A DNA stretch of 64,000 nt from positions 1 to 64,000 of the forward strand of contig JAEZNB010000003.1 of NCBI GenBank assembly GCA_023441965.1, read 5' to 3'. Made by a program: the position numbers and the translations under genes. The notes under the pieces are model-generated. The model was not told where the DNA came from and made no database searches. It saw only the letters and a program-made list of their open reading frames with translations. Shown in pieces: positions 43,408 through 51,887 of this stretch (position 1 is its first letter; the number at the start of each line of letters is the position of its first letter). This DNA comes from Bacillota bacterium. Its GTDB lineage: Bacteria > Bacillota > Clostridia > Lachnospirales > Lachnospiraceae.

Positions 43408-44124
43408 TTAGCTCTGCTTCTTCAGCACCTGGTTAATCCTTCGGAAATCCTTCAATGCCTGCCTTCCGATCCGGAAGATCTTCTTCATATTGATGGAATT
43501 CACACCACCCTGTCTCGGACGGAAGGTAACACGACGATAGCTTACCTTCCTCTTCTTCTTCGCATAGATGACGGAGATCAGTACATTTGAAAGGTTAAAG
43601 CCCTCCGGAACCAGCCCGATATATTGCTTCAGGGTCTCTGCCTTCATCAAACGGAAGGGAGTGTTTGCGTCCGTGATGCTGACATGGAAGCACAGCCATA
43701 ATACCAGCTTCAGCGTCTTCGTCACAAAGACCCGGGAAAAGCCGTCCTGCCTGCCCTTTCTATGCCCAATGACCATATCATAAGCTTTCCTCTGCTCCCA
43801 GAAAGGCCAGAATTCCTCCGGCAGGGTCTGCCCATCCGAATCCGTCTGGAAGATGTAGTCCGCTCCGGCCTTCAACGCATATTGATACCCATACAGAACC
43901 GTTGCTCCATGACCCCCGTTCGGCTTTGTCACCGGTTCAAGGGCCGGCAGCATCTCTGCCTGCTCCTTCATGATCCGATAGGTGTCATCCTTACTACCGT
44001 CATCAATGATAAGCAGCTTACTGCCATTACCAAGCTGATCAACAATCGGGTACCAGTCCCGAATCACCGCTTCTATATTCGCTTTCTCATTATAAGCCGG
44101 AATTACAATATATAATTTATCCAT
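43408..44124 (-). CDS. Family 2 glycosyltransferase (polyprenyl-phosphate sugar type)
   Basis: A 238-residue cytoplasmic transferase, probably loading a sugar onto a polyprenyl phosphate. The GT-A fold shows MDKLYIVIPAYNEKANIEAV, LLIIDDGSKDDTYRIM, and the metal-binding DYIFQTDSDGQTLPEEF, with FRLMKAETL further on. There is no C-terminal membrane domain, unlike the GT2 at 46396-47370. The start at 44124 has GGAGGTTGAT; the frame is open 40 codons further upstream, but that stretch is a set of RNA hairpins. The DUF2298 membrane protein follows. Confidence 0.88.
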   Translation of the reverse strand: MDKLYIVIPAYNEKANIEAVIRDWYPIVDQLGNGSKLLIIDDGSKDDTYRIMKEQAEMLPALEPVTKPNGGHGATVLYGYQYALKAGADYIFQTDSDGQTLPEEFWPFWEQRKAYDMVIGHRKGRQDGFSRVFVTKTLKLVLWLCFHVSITDANTPFRLMKAETLKQYIGLVPEGFNLSNVLISVIYAKKKRKVSYRRVTFRPRQGGVNSINMKKIFRIGRQALKDFRRINQVLKKQS

Positions 44125-44138
44125 ATCAACCTCCAAAG

Positions 44139-44260
44139 TTGCCACTAGGCAATCAAAAGTCCGGAAGAACCAGGAGTGAGCCTCCTGTCGCGAAGCTCCG
44201 CAGTTCTTCCCAGGCGAAACGCTTTTATTCGCCTTACCTCTCATACTGCCGCTAGGCAGT
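44139..44260 (-). other. Four-hairpin structured RNA element in the glycosyltransferase operon
   Basis: Between two operon genes lie four tight hairpins: TTGCC/GGCAA (44139-44152), a GGAAGAAC/GTTCTTCC stem (44163-44170 with 44203-44210) that closes a three-way junction containing CAGGAG/CTCCTG and GCG/CGC arms, AGGCGAA/TTCGCCT (44212-44234), and ACTGCC/GGCAGT (44245-44260). The first and last are near copies (GCC-R-CTAGGC then TCAA), so they bound the element like direct repeats. It ends next to the downstream ribosome binding site. Function unknown. Confidence 0.7.
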
Positions 44261-44281
44261 TCAATAACCTATCTGTTTATC

Positions 44282-46402
44282 TTAATGAAGTAATTCCTGC
44301 GTATCATAGATGGAGAGCTTCCATTCTCCTTCCCCTTCTTCATAGACACACTCATAGGTGGACCGGATATTCTCCTCATTAAGTTCATACTCCGTGCTTT
44401 CCCTGTTTTCTTTACCGACTACGATATATCGGATTCCGGCCTCCTTCACCAAACTGTCCAGCTCCTCCGGGGTGGAGGCGGAATACATTCTGTGTACCAT
44501 CCGATCCCTTAGCTCTGTATCATAGCCTGCTGACCAGGCATAATACTGGTGGCCCTGATAGAGCATCGCCCCTCCGAAGACCAACTGATTGATGGTATAG
44601 TAGGTGCTGTTTGTCAGAAACAGGTCTTGTGAATCACTGTTATACCGGACAAACTCTGTCAGCTCATCATAAAGCTCCAGGGTAATCGGTCCGATCCTCT
44701 TATTCTTCTTCAAGAGGGTTGCAAAATCATAGATCCCTGTGGAGGTCAGCATCAGAATCAGTAATACACCTACCAGACGAACCAGGATATCTTTTCTGGT
44801 CAGGAGCTTTTCCACAAAGGCCGCAGCATAAATCCCCAACAGTATGCAGGCCATCATGATGTACTTATGATTTACGGTGACATCCACCGTTAAGGATACG
44901 GTAAAGGCAAAAACCAGCGGCATGGTAAAGGCCAGAATCAGGTATCGTCCGATAGCCCGCTCCAGACAGACTGCTCCCAACAACACCAGGGGCAATATCC
45001 CCAATAACCTTCCCAGATAGGAGACGACTCCAAACAAGGTTTTATTCTCAGCGATAAAGCCAAAGAGGAATTTTGTGGTCACGGCTGACTGCTCGATAAA
45101 GAAGGTGGTCTGCAGATAGGAAAGCAGCAGCGCTATCCCTGCCAGGATCACGAACTCCAATCTTCTTCCGGAGAAAGCCGCTACCATGAACAGAAGCAGC
45201 AAACAGGCGATTACCACTGACCCATGGAAGAAGGATAAGGCTCCCAAGAGGAGTCCGGCCGCGACTGCTGTCTTCGGCTCCCTTACCTTCCAACCCTCAG
45301 AGGTAAAGAAAATCTCCTTCAGATCGAACCCCAGCTTCCTGACTTGCTTCAATACTGCTCCTAACCCATACTTGAATAATGCTTTCCCCGTTGGTTTGGT
45401 CTCCGGCTGCACAGGCATCCCCATCCGCTTCTGTTTCACAGCCTCGAAGCGCTCATAAAGCAGCGGCAGGTACAAAATAAGCAGAAAGAACATCAAAGCC
45501 AGTCCGAAGGCTAAGTGTCTCTGATTACAATATACATTCAGATTCCACAAGCCCCAATCCTCATGGGGTGTGTCTCCGATAAAATCAGTATTCTCCGAAA
45601 GCGTCCGTAACAGCCTTCCCTTTGGTATCTCTGCCAGATAAGTGATCAAGGACCTGGAGCTTCGGAAAGCGAAGAACAAACAGGCCAACCAGCCTACCGG
45701 CCTTCTGCCCGTAAGCTTCACAGCCAACACATAGAAGAGCAGAAAAGCGCTGATAAAGCTTAATATGCTTGGCAGATTGAAGGCCCAGTCGATCCTTAGC
45801 CCCAGATACTCCAGATTGCCCGCAAGGAACTGGAACATAAAATGATATCTGATATCCTCTCCTCCGTAATGGGAATAGGAGGTAGGAAAATTATTACCGT
45901 AAGAAAAGGACCGGATCATCCCGATATGGGGGGAGAAGTCACTGAAGACCGATACCCCGATCTTAAGCTGTCCGTTCTTCACATAAAAGGTAGACCACAT
46001 CAGTACGCAGGCAAGAACAGTTACACCGATAAGCAGTAAAAGCTCTGCCCATCCTGGTCTGTGGCAGGAAACGGAAGCAGAAGCAGCTCTCCTATTTCTG
46101 ATCTGCCTTCTGTAATAAACTGCTCCAAAGACTAGCAAGGCGATAGGCAGCGCAAGAGCATTCGCGACAGTCAGGGGGGATGCCGTAGCCTTAGCAGCCA
46201 GGTAAGCAATCAGATATACCGGCCAGGTCAAGGCAAGAACGCCGGTGATGAACCACACCGGCAGCTTCAGCAGATAGGGACTGACCTGAATTTTTCTTCC
46301 ATCGAAGGAGGCTTGGGTCATGCTGTCCAGCCCGGGAAATGCATAGGAACAGATGGACCATCCGATTCCAAAGCAAAGGATGAGATACAAAAGACCTAGC
46401 AT
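44282..46402 (-). CDS. Large multi-pass membrane protein, GT-C-like
   Basis: A 706-residue protein with about 14 hydrophobic helices. Between the first helices lies a loop with FSDFSPHIGMIRSFSYGNNFPTS; acidic residues such as SDFSPH are placed as in the first outer loop of GT-C transferases, and SHYGGEDIRYHFMFQFLAGNLEYLG follows. A soluble C-terminal domain (about 580-706, TLELYDELTEFVRYNS and RYIVVGKENRESTEYE) resembles the end of the DUF2298 protein in the same operon. No family name can be given with confidence. Its ATGCTAG start overlaps the end of the GT2 gene, a sign of coupled production with a polyprenyl-phosphate sugar synthase. Confidence 0.7.
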   Translation of the reverse strand: MLGLLYLILCFGIGWSICSYAFPGLDSMTQASFDGRKIQVSPYLLKLPVWFITGVLALTWPVYLIAYLAAKATASPLTVANALALPIALLVFGAVYYRRQIRNRRAASASVSCHRPGWAELLLLIGVTVLACVLMWSTFYVKNGQLKIGVSVFSDFSPHIGMIRSFSYGNNFPTSYSHYGGEDIRYHFMFQFLAGNLEYLGLRIDWAFNLPSILSFISAFLLFYVLAVKLTGRRPVGWLACLFFAFRSSRSLITYLAEIPKGRLLRTLSENTDFIGDTPHEDWGLWNLNVYCNQRHLAFGLALMFFLLILYLPLLYERFEAVKQKRMGMPVQPETKPTGKALFKYGLGAVLKQVRKLGFDLKEIFFTSEGWKVREPKTAVAAGLLLGALSFFHGSVVIACLLLLFMVAAFSGRRLEFVILAGIALLLSYLQTTFFIEQSAVTTKFLFGFIAENKTLFGVVSYLGRLLGILPLVLLGAVCLERAIGRYLILAFTMPLVFAFTVSLTVDVTVNHKYIMMACILLGIYAAAFVEKLLTRKDILVRLVGVLLILMLTSTGIYDFATLLKKNKRIGPITLELYDELTEFVRYNSDSQDLFLTNSTYYTINQLVFGGAMLYQGHQYYAWSAGYDTELRDRMVHRMYSASTPEELDSLVKEAGIRYIVVGKENRESTEYELNEENIRSTYECVYEEGEGEWKLSIYDTQELLH

Positions 46403-47370
46403 TTTCTGTCACCGCCTTTGACATATTTTGAAACCAGATATCTCGGTCTTCCCTTTACTTCCTTATAGATCTTGGTCAGATAGATCCCGATCATACCCAG
46501 ACTTGTCATGATGGAGCTGCCAATCAACAGCTGTAGCAGGATAACGGTCGTAAAGCCGTCCAAGGCCCGTCCGGAAAACTTCATAAAGAGGGTTTGAACC
46601 CCCATAACAATCGTAATGATAAACATAAGAATACCCAGCAGGGTAATACAATGTAAGGGTACCGAGGTGTAGGAGGTGATGGCATTCACAGCAAGACGGA
46701 CCAGACGGAGCAGAGACCATTTGGTCTTACCGTTTACCCGATCTGCCACATCAAATCCTATCTGTTTACGGTCAAAGCCCAGCCATGCCGACATACCGCG
46801 GAAGAAAATCGCCCGTTCCGGCATCTCCTTCCAGGCTTCCACGACCTTGCGATCCAGTAATTTGAAATCCGATGCCTTGCCCAGGTGGATATCCGAGGAT
46901 TTATACAGTATATAATAGAAGAACTTGGCACACAGCTTATAAATGGGATTCTCCTTGCCTCTGGAATTCTTCACTCCTTCTATGACATCGTAGCCCTCCT
47001 GCCAGTACTTCACCATCTCGGGAATTAAGGCAGGGGGATGCTGCAGATCGGCATCCATGACCAAAAGCATATCACCGTCCGCATATTCCAGCCCGGCACA
47101 AAGAGCCGATTCCTTACCAAAGTTCCTGCTTAATCGAAGCGCCGTAACTCTGTCATTCTCTTCGGCCATGGCCTTCAGCTCACTCCAGGTATTATCCTTA
47201 GAGCCATCATCCACCAGTATAAATTCATATACCAGCCGGTTCTCCTGAAGAATTTGCTCTATCACTGCAATAGAGCTCCTGATATGGCTGCCCTCCTGAT
47301 AGACAGGAATCACCAGGGATAATTTTGACTGTGGCGTTCTTTCCTTATTCAAGCTATCGACTGTAATCAT
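46396..47370 (-). CDS. GtrB/DPM1-type polyprenyl-phosphate glycosyltransferase
   Basis: Family 2 transferase that attaches a sugar from UDP-sugar to undecaprenyl phosphate. The GT-A domain has KLSLVIPVYQEGSHI, FILVDDGSKDNTW and MLLVMDADLQHPPALIPEM (DxD-like), with a QHPP motif characteristic of this subgroup. Two C-terminal membrane helices (SVPLHCITLLGILMFIITIV and TTVILLQLLIGSSIMTSLGM) complete it, followed by GRPRYLVSKYVK. 324 residues. First gene of the operon. The product sugar cannot be read from sequence; glucose, mannose or GlcNAc types all exist. Confidence 0.92.
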   Translation of the reverse strand: MITVDSLNKERTPQSKLSLVIPVYQEGSHIRSSIAVIEQILQENRLVYEFILVDDGSKDNTWSELKAMAEENDRVTALRLSRNFGKESALCAGLEYADGDMLLVMDADLQHPPALIPEMVKYWQEGYDVIEGVKNSRGKENPIYKLCAKFFYYILYKSSDIHLGKASDFKLLDRKVVEAWKEMPERAIFFRGMSAWLGFDRKQIGFDVADRVNGKTKWSLLRLVRLAVNAITSYTSVPLHCITLLGILMFIITIVMGVQTLFMKFSGRALDGFTTVILLQLLIGSSIMTSLGMIGIYLTKIYKEVKGRPRYLVSKYVKGGDRKC

Positions 47371-47502
47371 AAGCTACCTCTTCATCCTGCTCATGCCGGT
47401 TTATATCATAAATTTATCATTTCAGTATCAGTCTACCGTGAAAGTATATCATAAATTCATAAAAATAGGAAGTTCTATTCAGATTTTACTTAATTTTCCT
47501 AC

Positions 47503-49539
47503 TTATAGTGTTCCCGTATTTCTGTAAAGAATCTTCTCCTCCAAGTAAGGATTCGCATCGAAGATTGCATTTACCTCACTGTCCGAGAGTCCCTTCGCTG
47601 CATCTGCTGCCTGCTTTAAGACGGATGCATCCGTAAAGACATCTCCCAGCTTGAATTCCAAGTCTCCGCTTTGTCTGATTCCGAACAGATCTCCCGGCCC
47701 CCTTAGCTTTAAATCTTCAGCGGCGATAAAGAAGCCGTCATTGGACTTGTTCAGAATCTCCAGCCTTTCCCTGGCTTCCCTGCTCTCAGTACCACAAACG
47801 AAGATACAATAAGACTGATCCTCTCCGCGGCCCACTCTTCCCCTGAGCTGATGGAGCTGGGCGAGACCGAATCTCTCTGCGTTCTCTACCATCATGACGG
47901 TAGCATTGGGGACATTGACCCCCACTTCTATCACAGTGGTAGATACCAGAACATCGATCTGCCCTTCGGAAAAGCGTTCCATGATCTCATTCTTCTCCTT
48001 GGGCTTCATCTTACCGTGGAGATACTCTACCCTGACCCTGGCAGCAAAGGCTTCCTTCAGCCGCTCCGTATATTCTATGACATTCTCCGCTTCGATCTCT
48101 TCGCTCTCCTCTACCATCGGACAGATCACATAGGCCTGCCTCCCCATGGCCACCTGCTTCTCAATAAAGCGATAGGCACTTGGCCGATAATTCGTATCCA
48201 CGACACAGTTTTTGATCGGCAGCCTCATCGCAGGCAGCTCGTCCACAATGGAGATATCCAGATCCCCGTATAAGATGATGGCCAGAGTCCTTGGAATCGG
48301 AGTCGCACTCATCACCAGGACATGAGGTTTGGAGCCCTTGGTCATCAAAGCCTCCCGCTGCTTAACACCAAAACGGTGCTGTTCATCGGTCACCACCAGA
48401 CCCAGATTGGCATACTCCACCTTCTCCTGGATCAGGGCATGGGTTCCGACTACGATATCCGTCCTGTGTTCTCTAATCTCTTCATAAGCCAGCTTCTTCT
48501 CCTTGGCTGTCATGGAGCCTACCAACAGTGTTACTGATACTCCATAAGCGGAAAAGAGTCCCCTGAAGGTCTTCTCATGCTGCTTGGCCAGTACCTCAGT
48601 GGGAACCATGATACAGGCCTGATAACCATTCTTCACTGCCATCAGAAGCGCAAGCATCGCCAGAACCGTCTTACCTGAGCCCACATCCCCTTGTACCAGT
48701 CGATTCATTGCCGTGCTGCCACAGAGGTCCTTCCTGATCTCCCCCCATACCCGCAGCTGGGCTCCCGTTAAGGGATAGGGAAGACTCTTGATGAACTCAT
48801 CGCATTCTCCCGCGGGGCTCATCGGATACTCCGTGGCGGTGTACAGCTTGGTATCCCTAAGCTTTCTTAGGGCGAGAGAATACAGAAAGAATTCATCAAA
48901 TACCAGCCGATTCCTGGCCCTTCTCATACTTTCTCTGTCCTTGGGAAAGTGGATTTCCTTCAGAGCCTTGGTACGGTCCATCAGCTCATATTCCTTCACC
49001 GTCTTCTTCGGGATATAGTCCTTGGCAAATTCCAGCTCCGTGTGGATCTGCTTCATTGCCTTAATGATAATCTTATTGCTGATTCCCTCAGTCAGAGGAT
49101 AAATCGGTTGCAGTACCTTCAATAGTTTATAATAGGTCTCCTGCCGGTAGATGCCCGGCTGCTCCATGACCAGGATACCGTTCTTACGGATGACCTTGCC
49201 CCGGAAGAGGTAATGGCTTCCCATCCTTAAGCTCTTTAAGAGAAAGGGCATATTAAACCAGGTAAGAGGAAAGCTTCCCGAGGCATCCCTTACCTGGACA
49301 TTGATGATCTGAAGGTTCCTCACCCTCTTCAGCTTCGGCGAGGCTGCCAGAGAGGCTTCGATCGTGGAGACCATCCCCTCCGTCAGCTCGGAAATAGCTA
49401 TCGGCCTCTCAAATTCCTCATACCCTCTCGGATAATGCTCCAGCAGATCCTGCACGGTCTCAATCCCCAGCTTCTGAAACAGCAGCTGTGTCTTGTCTCC
49501 GATTCCCTTTATTACATTAATACGGTCATTGAATTCCAT
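47503..49539 (-). CDS. recG: ATP-dependent DNA helicase RecG
   Basis: Rescues stalled replication forks by reversing them. The N-terminal wedge domain starts VIKGIGDKTQLLFQKLGI; helicase motifs follow: VQGDVGSGKTVLAMLAL (Walker A), VVTDEQHRFGVKQREAL (DExH), VMSATPIPRTLAI, VEVGVNVPNATVMMVE and QLHQLRGRVGRGEDQSYC. The TRG-like end FTDASVLKQAADAA is present. The start at 49539 has CGGAGG upstream and matches the family start, giving 678 residues; 30 in-frame codons upstream are not expected to be used. Divergent from the gntR operon. Its nearness to fakA, asp23 and rpmB mirrors Bacillus. Confidence 0.97.
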   Translation of the reverse strand: MEFNDRINVIKGIGDKTQLLFQKLGIETVQDLLEHYPRGYEEFERPIAISELTEGMVSTIEASLAASPKLKRVRNLQIINVQVRDASGSFPLTWFNMPFLLKSLRMGSHYLFRGKVIRKNGILVMEQPGIYRQETYYKLLKVLQPIYPLTEGISNKIIIKAMKQIHTELEFAKDYIPKKTVKEYELMDRTKALKEIHFPKDRESMRRARNRLVFDEFFLYSLALRKLRDTKLYTATEYPMSPAGECDEFIKSLPYPLTGAQLRVWGEIRKDLCGSTAMNRLVQGDVGSGKTVLAMLALLMAVKNGYQACIMVPTEVLAKQHEKTFRGLFSAYGVSVTLLVGSMTAKEKKLAYEEIREHRTDIVVGTHALIQEKVEYANLGLVVTDEQHRFGVKQREALMTKGSKPHVLVMSATPIPRTLAIILYGDLDISIVDELPAMRLPIKNCVVDTNYRPSAYRFIEKQVAMGRQAYVICPMVEESEEIEAENVIEYTERLKEAFAARVRVEYLHGKMKPKEKNEIMERFSEGQIDVLVSTTVIEVGVNVPNATVMMVENAERFGLAQLHQLRGRVGRGEDQSYCIFVCGTESREARERLEILNKSNDGFFIAAEDLKLRGPGDLFGIRQSGDLEFKLGDVFTDASVLKQAADAAKGLSDSEVNAIFDANPYLEEKILYRNTGTL

Positions 49540-49629
49540 CCGAATACCTCCGGCATTGATGCGTTTTCCATTAACATTATAAACGAAACGAATGAATTGG
49601 AAAAGATGTAAAAATATTTCAAAATCCAC

Positions 49630-49658
49630 TTGACAGAGGAATGATATAGCTGTATTAT
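49630..49658 (+). promoter_or_regulatory. Promoter of the gntR-ABC operon
   Basis: TTGACA (49630-49635), 17 bases, TATTAT (49653-49658): near-consensus boxes. Transcription would start near 49665, inside the adjoining operator. Confidence 0.8.
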
Positions 49659-49678
49659 TGTATTAATCACTTAATACA
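49659..49678. promoter_or_regulatory. Operator for the YtrA-type GntR repressor
   Basis: TGTATTAATCACTTAATACA is an inverted repeat with perfect 8-base arms and a 4-base centre. It begins directly after the -10 box and covers the transcription start, the standard position for repression by the first gene product of the operon. Confidence 0.75.
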
Positions 49679-49737
49679 GTAGTACAGAAGAAGGTGATAT
49701 CCTGCTTTTGTATGTAATCAGGAAAGGAGAATACGAC

Positions 49738-50136
49738 ATGCAATGGGAACTAAATTCCGATAAACCGGTGTATCTGCAGCTGGTGGAGCAGATTAAGGCA
49801 GGCATCATCTCCGGCTATTACAAGCCCGGTGAAAAACTGCCCTCTGTCAGAGAGCTGGCAGCTCAGGTGACAGTTAATCCGAACACCATGCAGAAGGCCA
49901 TGACAGAGCTGGAGCGGACCGGTTTGGTCTATACCAACCGTACCAGCGGAAGATTTATCACCTCGGATGAAGAGATGATCAAGCAATTGAAAGGCTTGTC
50001 TGCCCGTGAGCAGATCCTTGATTTTTTAGACCGGATGAAGCAGCTGGGCTTTACGGTTGAAGAAACCTATGAATTGATAACAGAAATCGTATTAAAGTAT
50101 CAAAAGCGTAATGACGCAGATGGGAGTATGGTATGA
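49738..50136 (+). CDS. GntR-family regulator, YtrA subfamily
   Basis: Repressor of 132 residues: an N-terminal winged helix (VYLQLVEQIKAGIISGYYKPGEKLPSVRELAAQVTVNPNT) with the short C-terminal dimer tail of the YtrA subfamily. The start at 49738 has AAAGGAG upstream; an ATG ten codons earlier lacks one. It overlaps the ATPase gene by ATGA. In Bacillus, YtrA controls a cell-wall-antibiotic-responsive ABC operon, so a similar role in envelope stress is plausible. The operator at 49659-49678 suggests self-control. Confidence 0.92.
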   Translation: MQWELNSDKPVYLQLVEQIKAGIISGYYKPGEKLPSVRELAAQVTVNPNTMQKAMTELERTGLVYTNRTSGRFITSDEEMIKQLKGLSAREQILDFLDRMKQLGFTVEETYELITEIVLKYQKRNDADGSMV

Positions 50137-50831
50137 GTGTAATATTAGAGTGTAACGCATTGACAAAAAAGTTTGGTAATGTTACCGCCCTTACCGAGGT
50201 AAACCTATCCTTGGAACGGGGCAAAATCGTGGGACTTCTGGGCCCGAACGGAAGCGGTAAAACCACCCTGATCAAGCTGATCAACGGCCTGCTGGTACCG
50301 ACCAGCGGCAGCTTAAGGATAGCCGGTATGGAACCCGGTATCGAGACGAAGAAGCTTGTATCCTACCTACCCGAGAAGACCTATCTGCCTGATTGGATGA
50401 AGGTTTCGGATACCATTGATTTCTTTCGGGATTTTTATGATAACTTCGATGAGAAGAGGGCTTATGAGATGCTGGAACGGCTGAATCTGGATCCGAGCAA
50501 GAGACTTAAGTCCTTATCGAAAGGCACGAAGGAGAAGGTCCAGTTAATCCTGGTTATGAGCCGCAGAGCCGACCTCTACTGCCTTGATGAGCCGATCGGT
50601 GGCGTGGATCCTGCTGCCAGGGATTATATCCTGAACACAATTATTTCTAACTACAACGAGAATGCGACCGTCATCATCTCGACCCATCTGATCGCAGATA
50701 TCGAGAATGTTCTGGATGAAGTCATTTTTATCAAGGAAGGACATATGACTCTGCAGGCCTCTGTTGACGATATCAGAAGCAAAGAGAAAAAATCTATAGA
50801 TACATTATTCAGGGAGGTATTCAGATGTTAA
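50133..50831 (+). CDS. ABC transporter ATP-binding protein (YtrB-like)
   Basis: Cytoplasmic ATPase of an ABC-2 type exporter, 232 residues. Walker A is GLLGPNGSGKTT; the signature is degenerate, LSKGTKEKVQL, as in YtrB-type proteins; Walker B is LYCLDEPIGGVD, followed by the switch His in VIISTH. It overlaps gntR by 4 bases at its start and the permease by 7 at its end, so all three are coupled. Substrate unknown. Confidence 0.93.
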   Translation: MSVILECNALTKKFGNVTALTEVNLSLERGKIVGLLGPNGSGKTTLIKLINGLLVPTSGSLRIAGMEPGIETKKLVSYLPEKTYLPDWMKVSDTIDFFRDFYDNFDEKRAYEMLERLNLDPSKRLKSLSKGTKEKVQLILVMSRRADLYCLDEPIGGVDPAARDYILNTIISNYNENATVIISTHLIADIENVLDEVIFIKEGHMTLQASVDDIRSKEKKSIDTLFREVFRC

Positions 50832-51610
50832 GAAAATTATTAAAGCATGAATTCGCATCAACCGGCCGGTTCTTAATTCCCATGTATGTCATCCTGCTGG
50901 TGATTGCCTTATTTGACCGGGTGGTCCTAAATCTTGATATCTTTCCCGGAGTCCTTGCGATTATTCCCGGCTTCCTTACGATGGCATATATTGTCTCCAT
51001 CATCGCAGTTGTTGTGATCACCTTTGTATTACTGGTGCTGCGCTTTTATAAGAACCTGTTGGGCGAGGAAGGTTATCTGATGTTTACGCTTCCCGTAAGG
51101 TCTGACCAGCTGCTTACCACTAAGCTGATTACCTCCATGGTCTGGACCTTCTTAAGTGTCATCGCTGTCATAGCGTCCCTGCTGCTTGCTTTTGCATCAC
51201 TGGAGAGTATACCGAGGATCGCAGAGGTCCTCAGCGAGCCCTATTGGGAATTACGTGGTATGTTCGGTGATAAAACAGTTCTTGTCCTCATAGAATTTGC
51301 CCTCATGGTCCTGGTTGGTACAGCCATGAATATTTTACTGATCTATGTAGCTATTGCGGTTGGTCAGCTCTTTAACGGACATCGGGTCCTGGGTGCCTTC
51401 GTGTCCTATGTCGGAATTTATACCGCAACCCAGCTTGTACTTGCCTTGCTTATTGTGATCGGAAGTAAGCTCCTGCGCAATTCTCTGGATAGCGCTGAAT
51501 CCGTGCACAATATCGTACTGCCGTTAGCTCTTCTGGTGATGACAGCCACCAGCGCTGTATACTATATTACGATTAACCGGATCTTCAAGAGAAAGCTGAA
51601 TCTGGAGTAA
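50825..51610 (+). CDS. ABC transporter membrane protein of the gntR operon
   Basis: Permease of 261 residues with about six helices (YVILLVIALFDRVVL, LTMAYIVSIIAVVVITFVLL, SMVWTFLSVIAVIASLLL and so on). MLRKLLKHEFASTGRFLIPM at the start and EEGYLMFTLPVRSDQLLTTKLI between helices 2 and 3 are typical of this ABC-2 group, common in clostridial GntR-linked operons. It has the single partner ATPase encoded just upstream. GGGAGG precedes it inside the ATPase gene. Last gene of the operon, followed by short repeats and a terminator. Confidence 0.88.
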   Translation: MLRKLLKHEFASTGRFLIPMYVILLVIALFDRVVLNLDIFPGVLAIIPGFLTMAYIVSIIAVVVITFVLLVLRFYKNLLGEEGYLMFTLPVRSDQLLTTKLITSMVWTFLSVIAVIASLLLAFASLESIPRIAEVLSEPYWELRGMFGDKTVLVLIEFALMVLVGTAMNILLIYVAIAVGQLFNGHRVLGAFVSYVGIYTATQLVLALLIVIGSKLLRNSLDSAESVHNIVLPLALLVMTATSAVYYITINRIFKRKLNLE

Positions 51611-51690
51611 ATTATTCTTATTATTCCATGGTGGTTTTACCCCGGAAGTACTCGGAACAGCTGAAGGGTGATGCAAGAGCTCCCTATGAT

Positions 51691-51759
51691 AGAAGTGCCT
51701 ATATAAGAAGTGCTTGTAAGAGAAGTGCATGAAAGTGAAGTATGGGTAAAAAGAAGTGT
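51691..51759 (+). repeat. Short imperfect tandem repeat (15-base units)
   Basis: Five units beginning AGAAGTGC or a variant start at 51691, 51706, 51721, 51736 and 51752, so the period is 15 (once 16). The first three share AGAAGTGC exactly. The last runs into the left arm of the terminator. No coding function is supported. Confidence 0.6.
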
Positions 51760-51822
51760 ATGCGATTGACTTATGAAAGACCGTAACGAGTCTTTCTTGA
51801 ATCCTTCGCATACACTTTTTCA
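51754..51822 (+). terminator. Terminator with nested hairpin after the gntR operon
   Basis: AAGTGTATGCGA (51754-51765) pairs perfectly with TCGCATACACTT (51806-51817); inside it GAAAGAC (51775-51781) pairs with GTCTTTC (51790-51796). Five T end the structure. The loop is longer than usual for a terminator. Confidence 0.7.
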
Positions 51823-51887
51823 TTAAGATGAATAGATACTCCTCATCCTGTGAAGAGTGTCTCCTTCCAAGCTATGAGCCTATCCTT

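Noticed and set aside
44125..44244. A 40-residue N-terminal extension of the GT2 at 43408
   Set aside because: The frame is open, but the stretch is made of hairpins, the GT-A fold begins at 44124, and GGAGG precedes that ATG.
47371..47502. Promoter or regulatory RNA between recG and the glycosyltransferase operon
   Set aside because: The gap is AT-rich, with no convincing box pair or hairpin.
51628..51732. A 34-residue frame over the 15-base repeats
   Set aside because: The ATG has no ribosome binding site and the peptide is simply the repeat unit read in one frame.
51691..51759. CRISPR-like array
   Set aside because: Units are only 15 bases, follow each other without spacers, and no cas gene is present.
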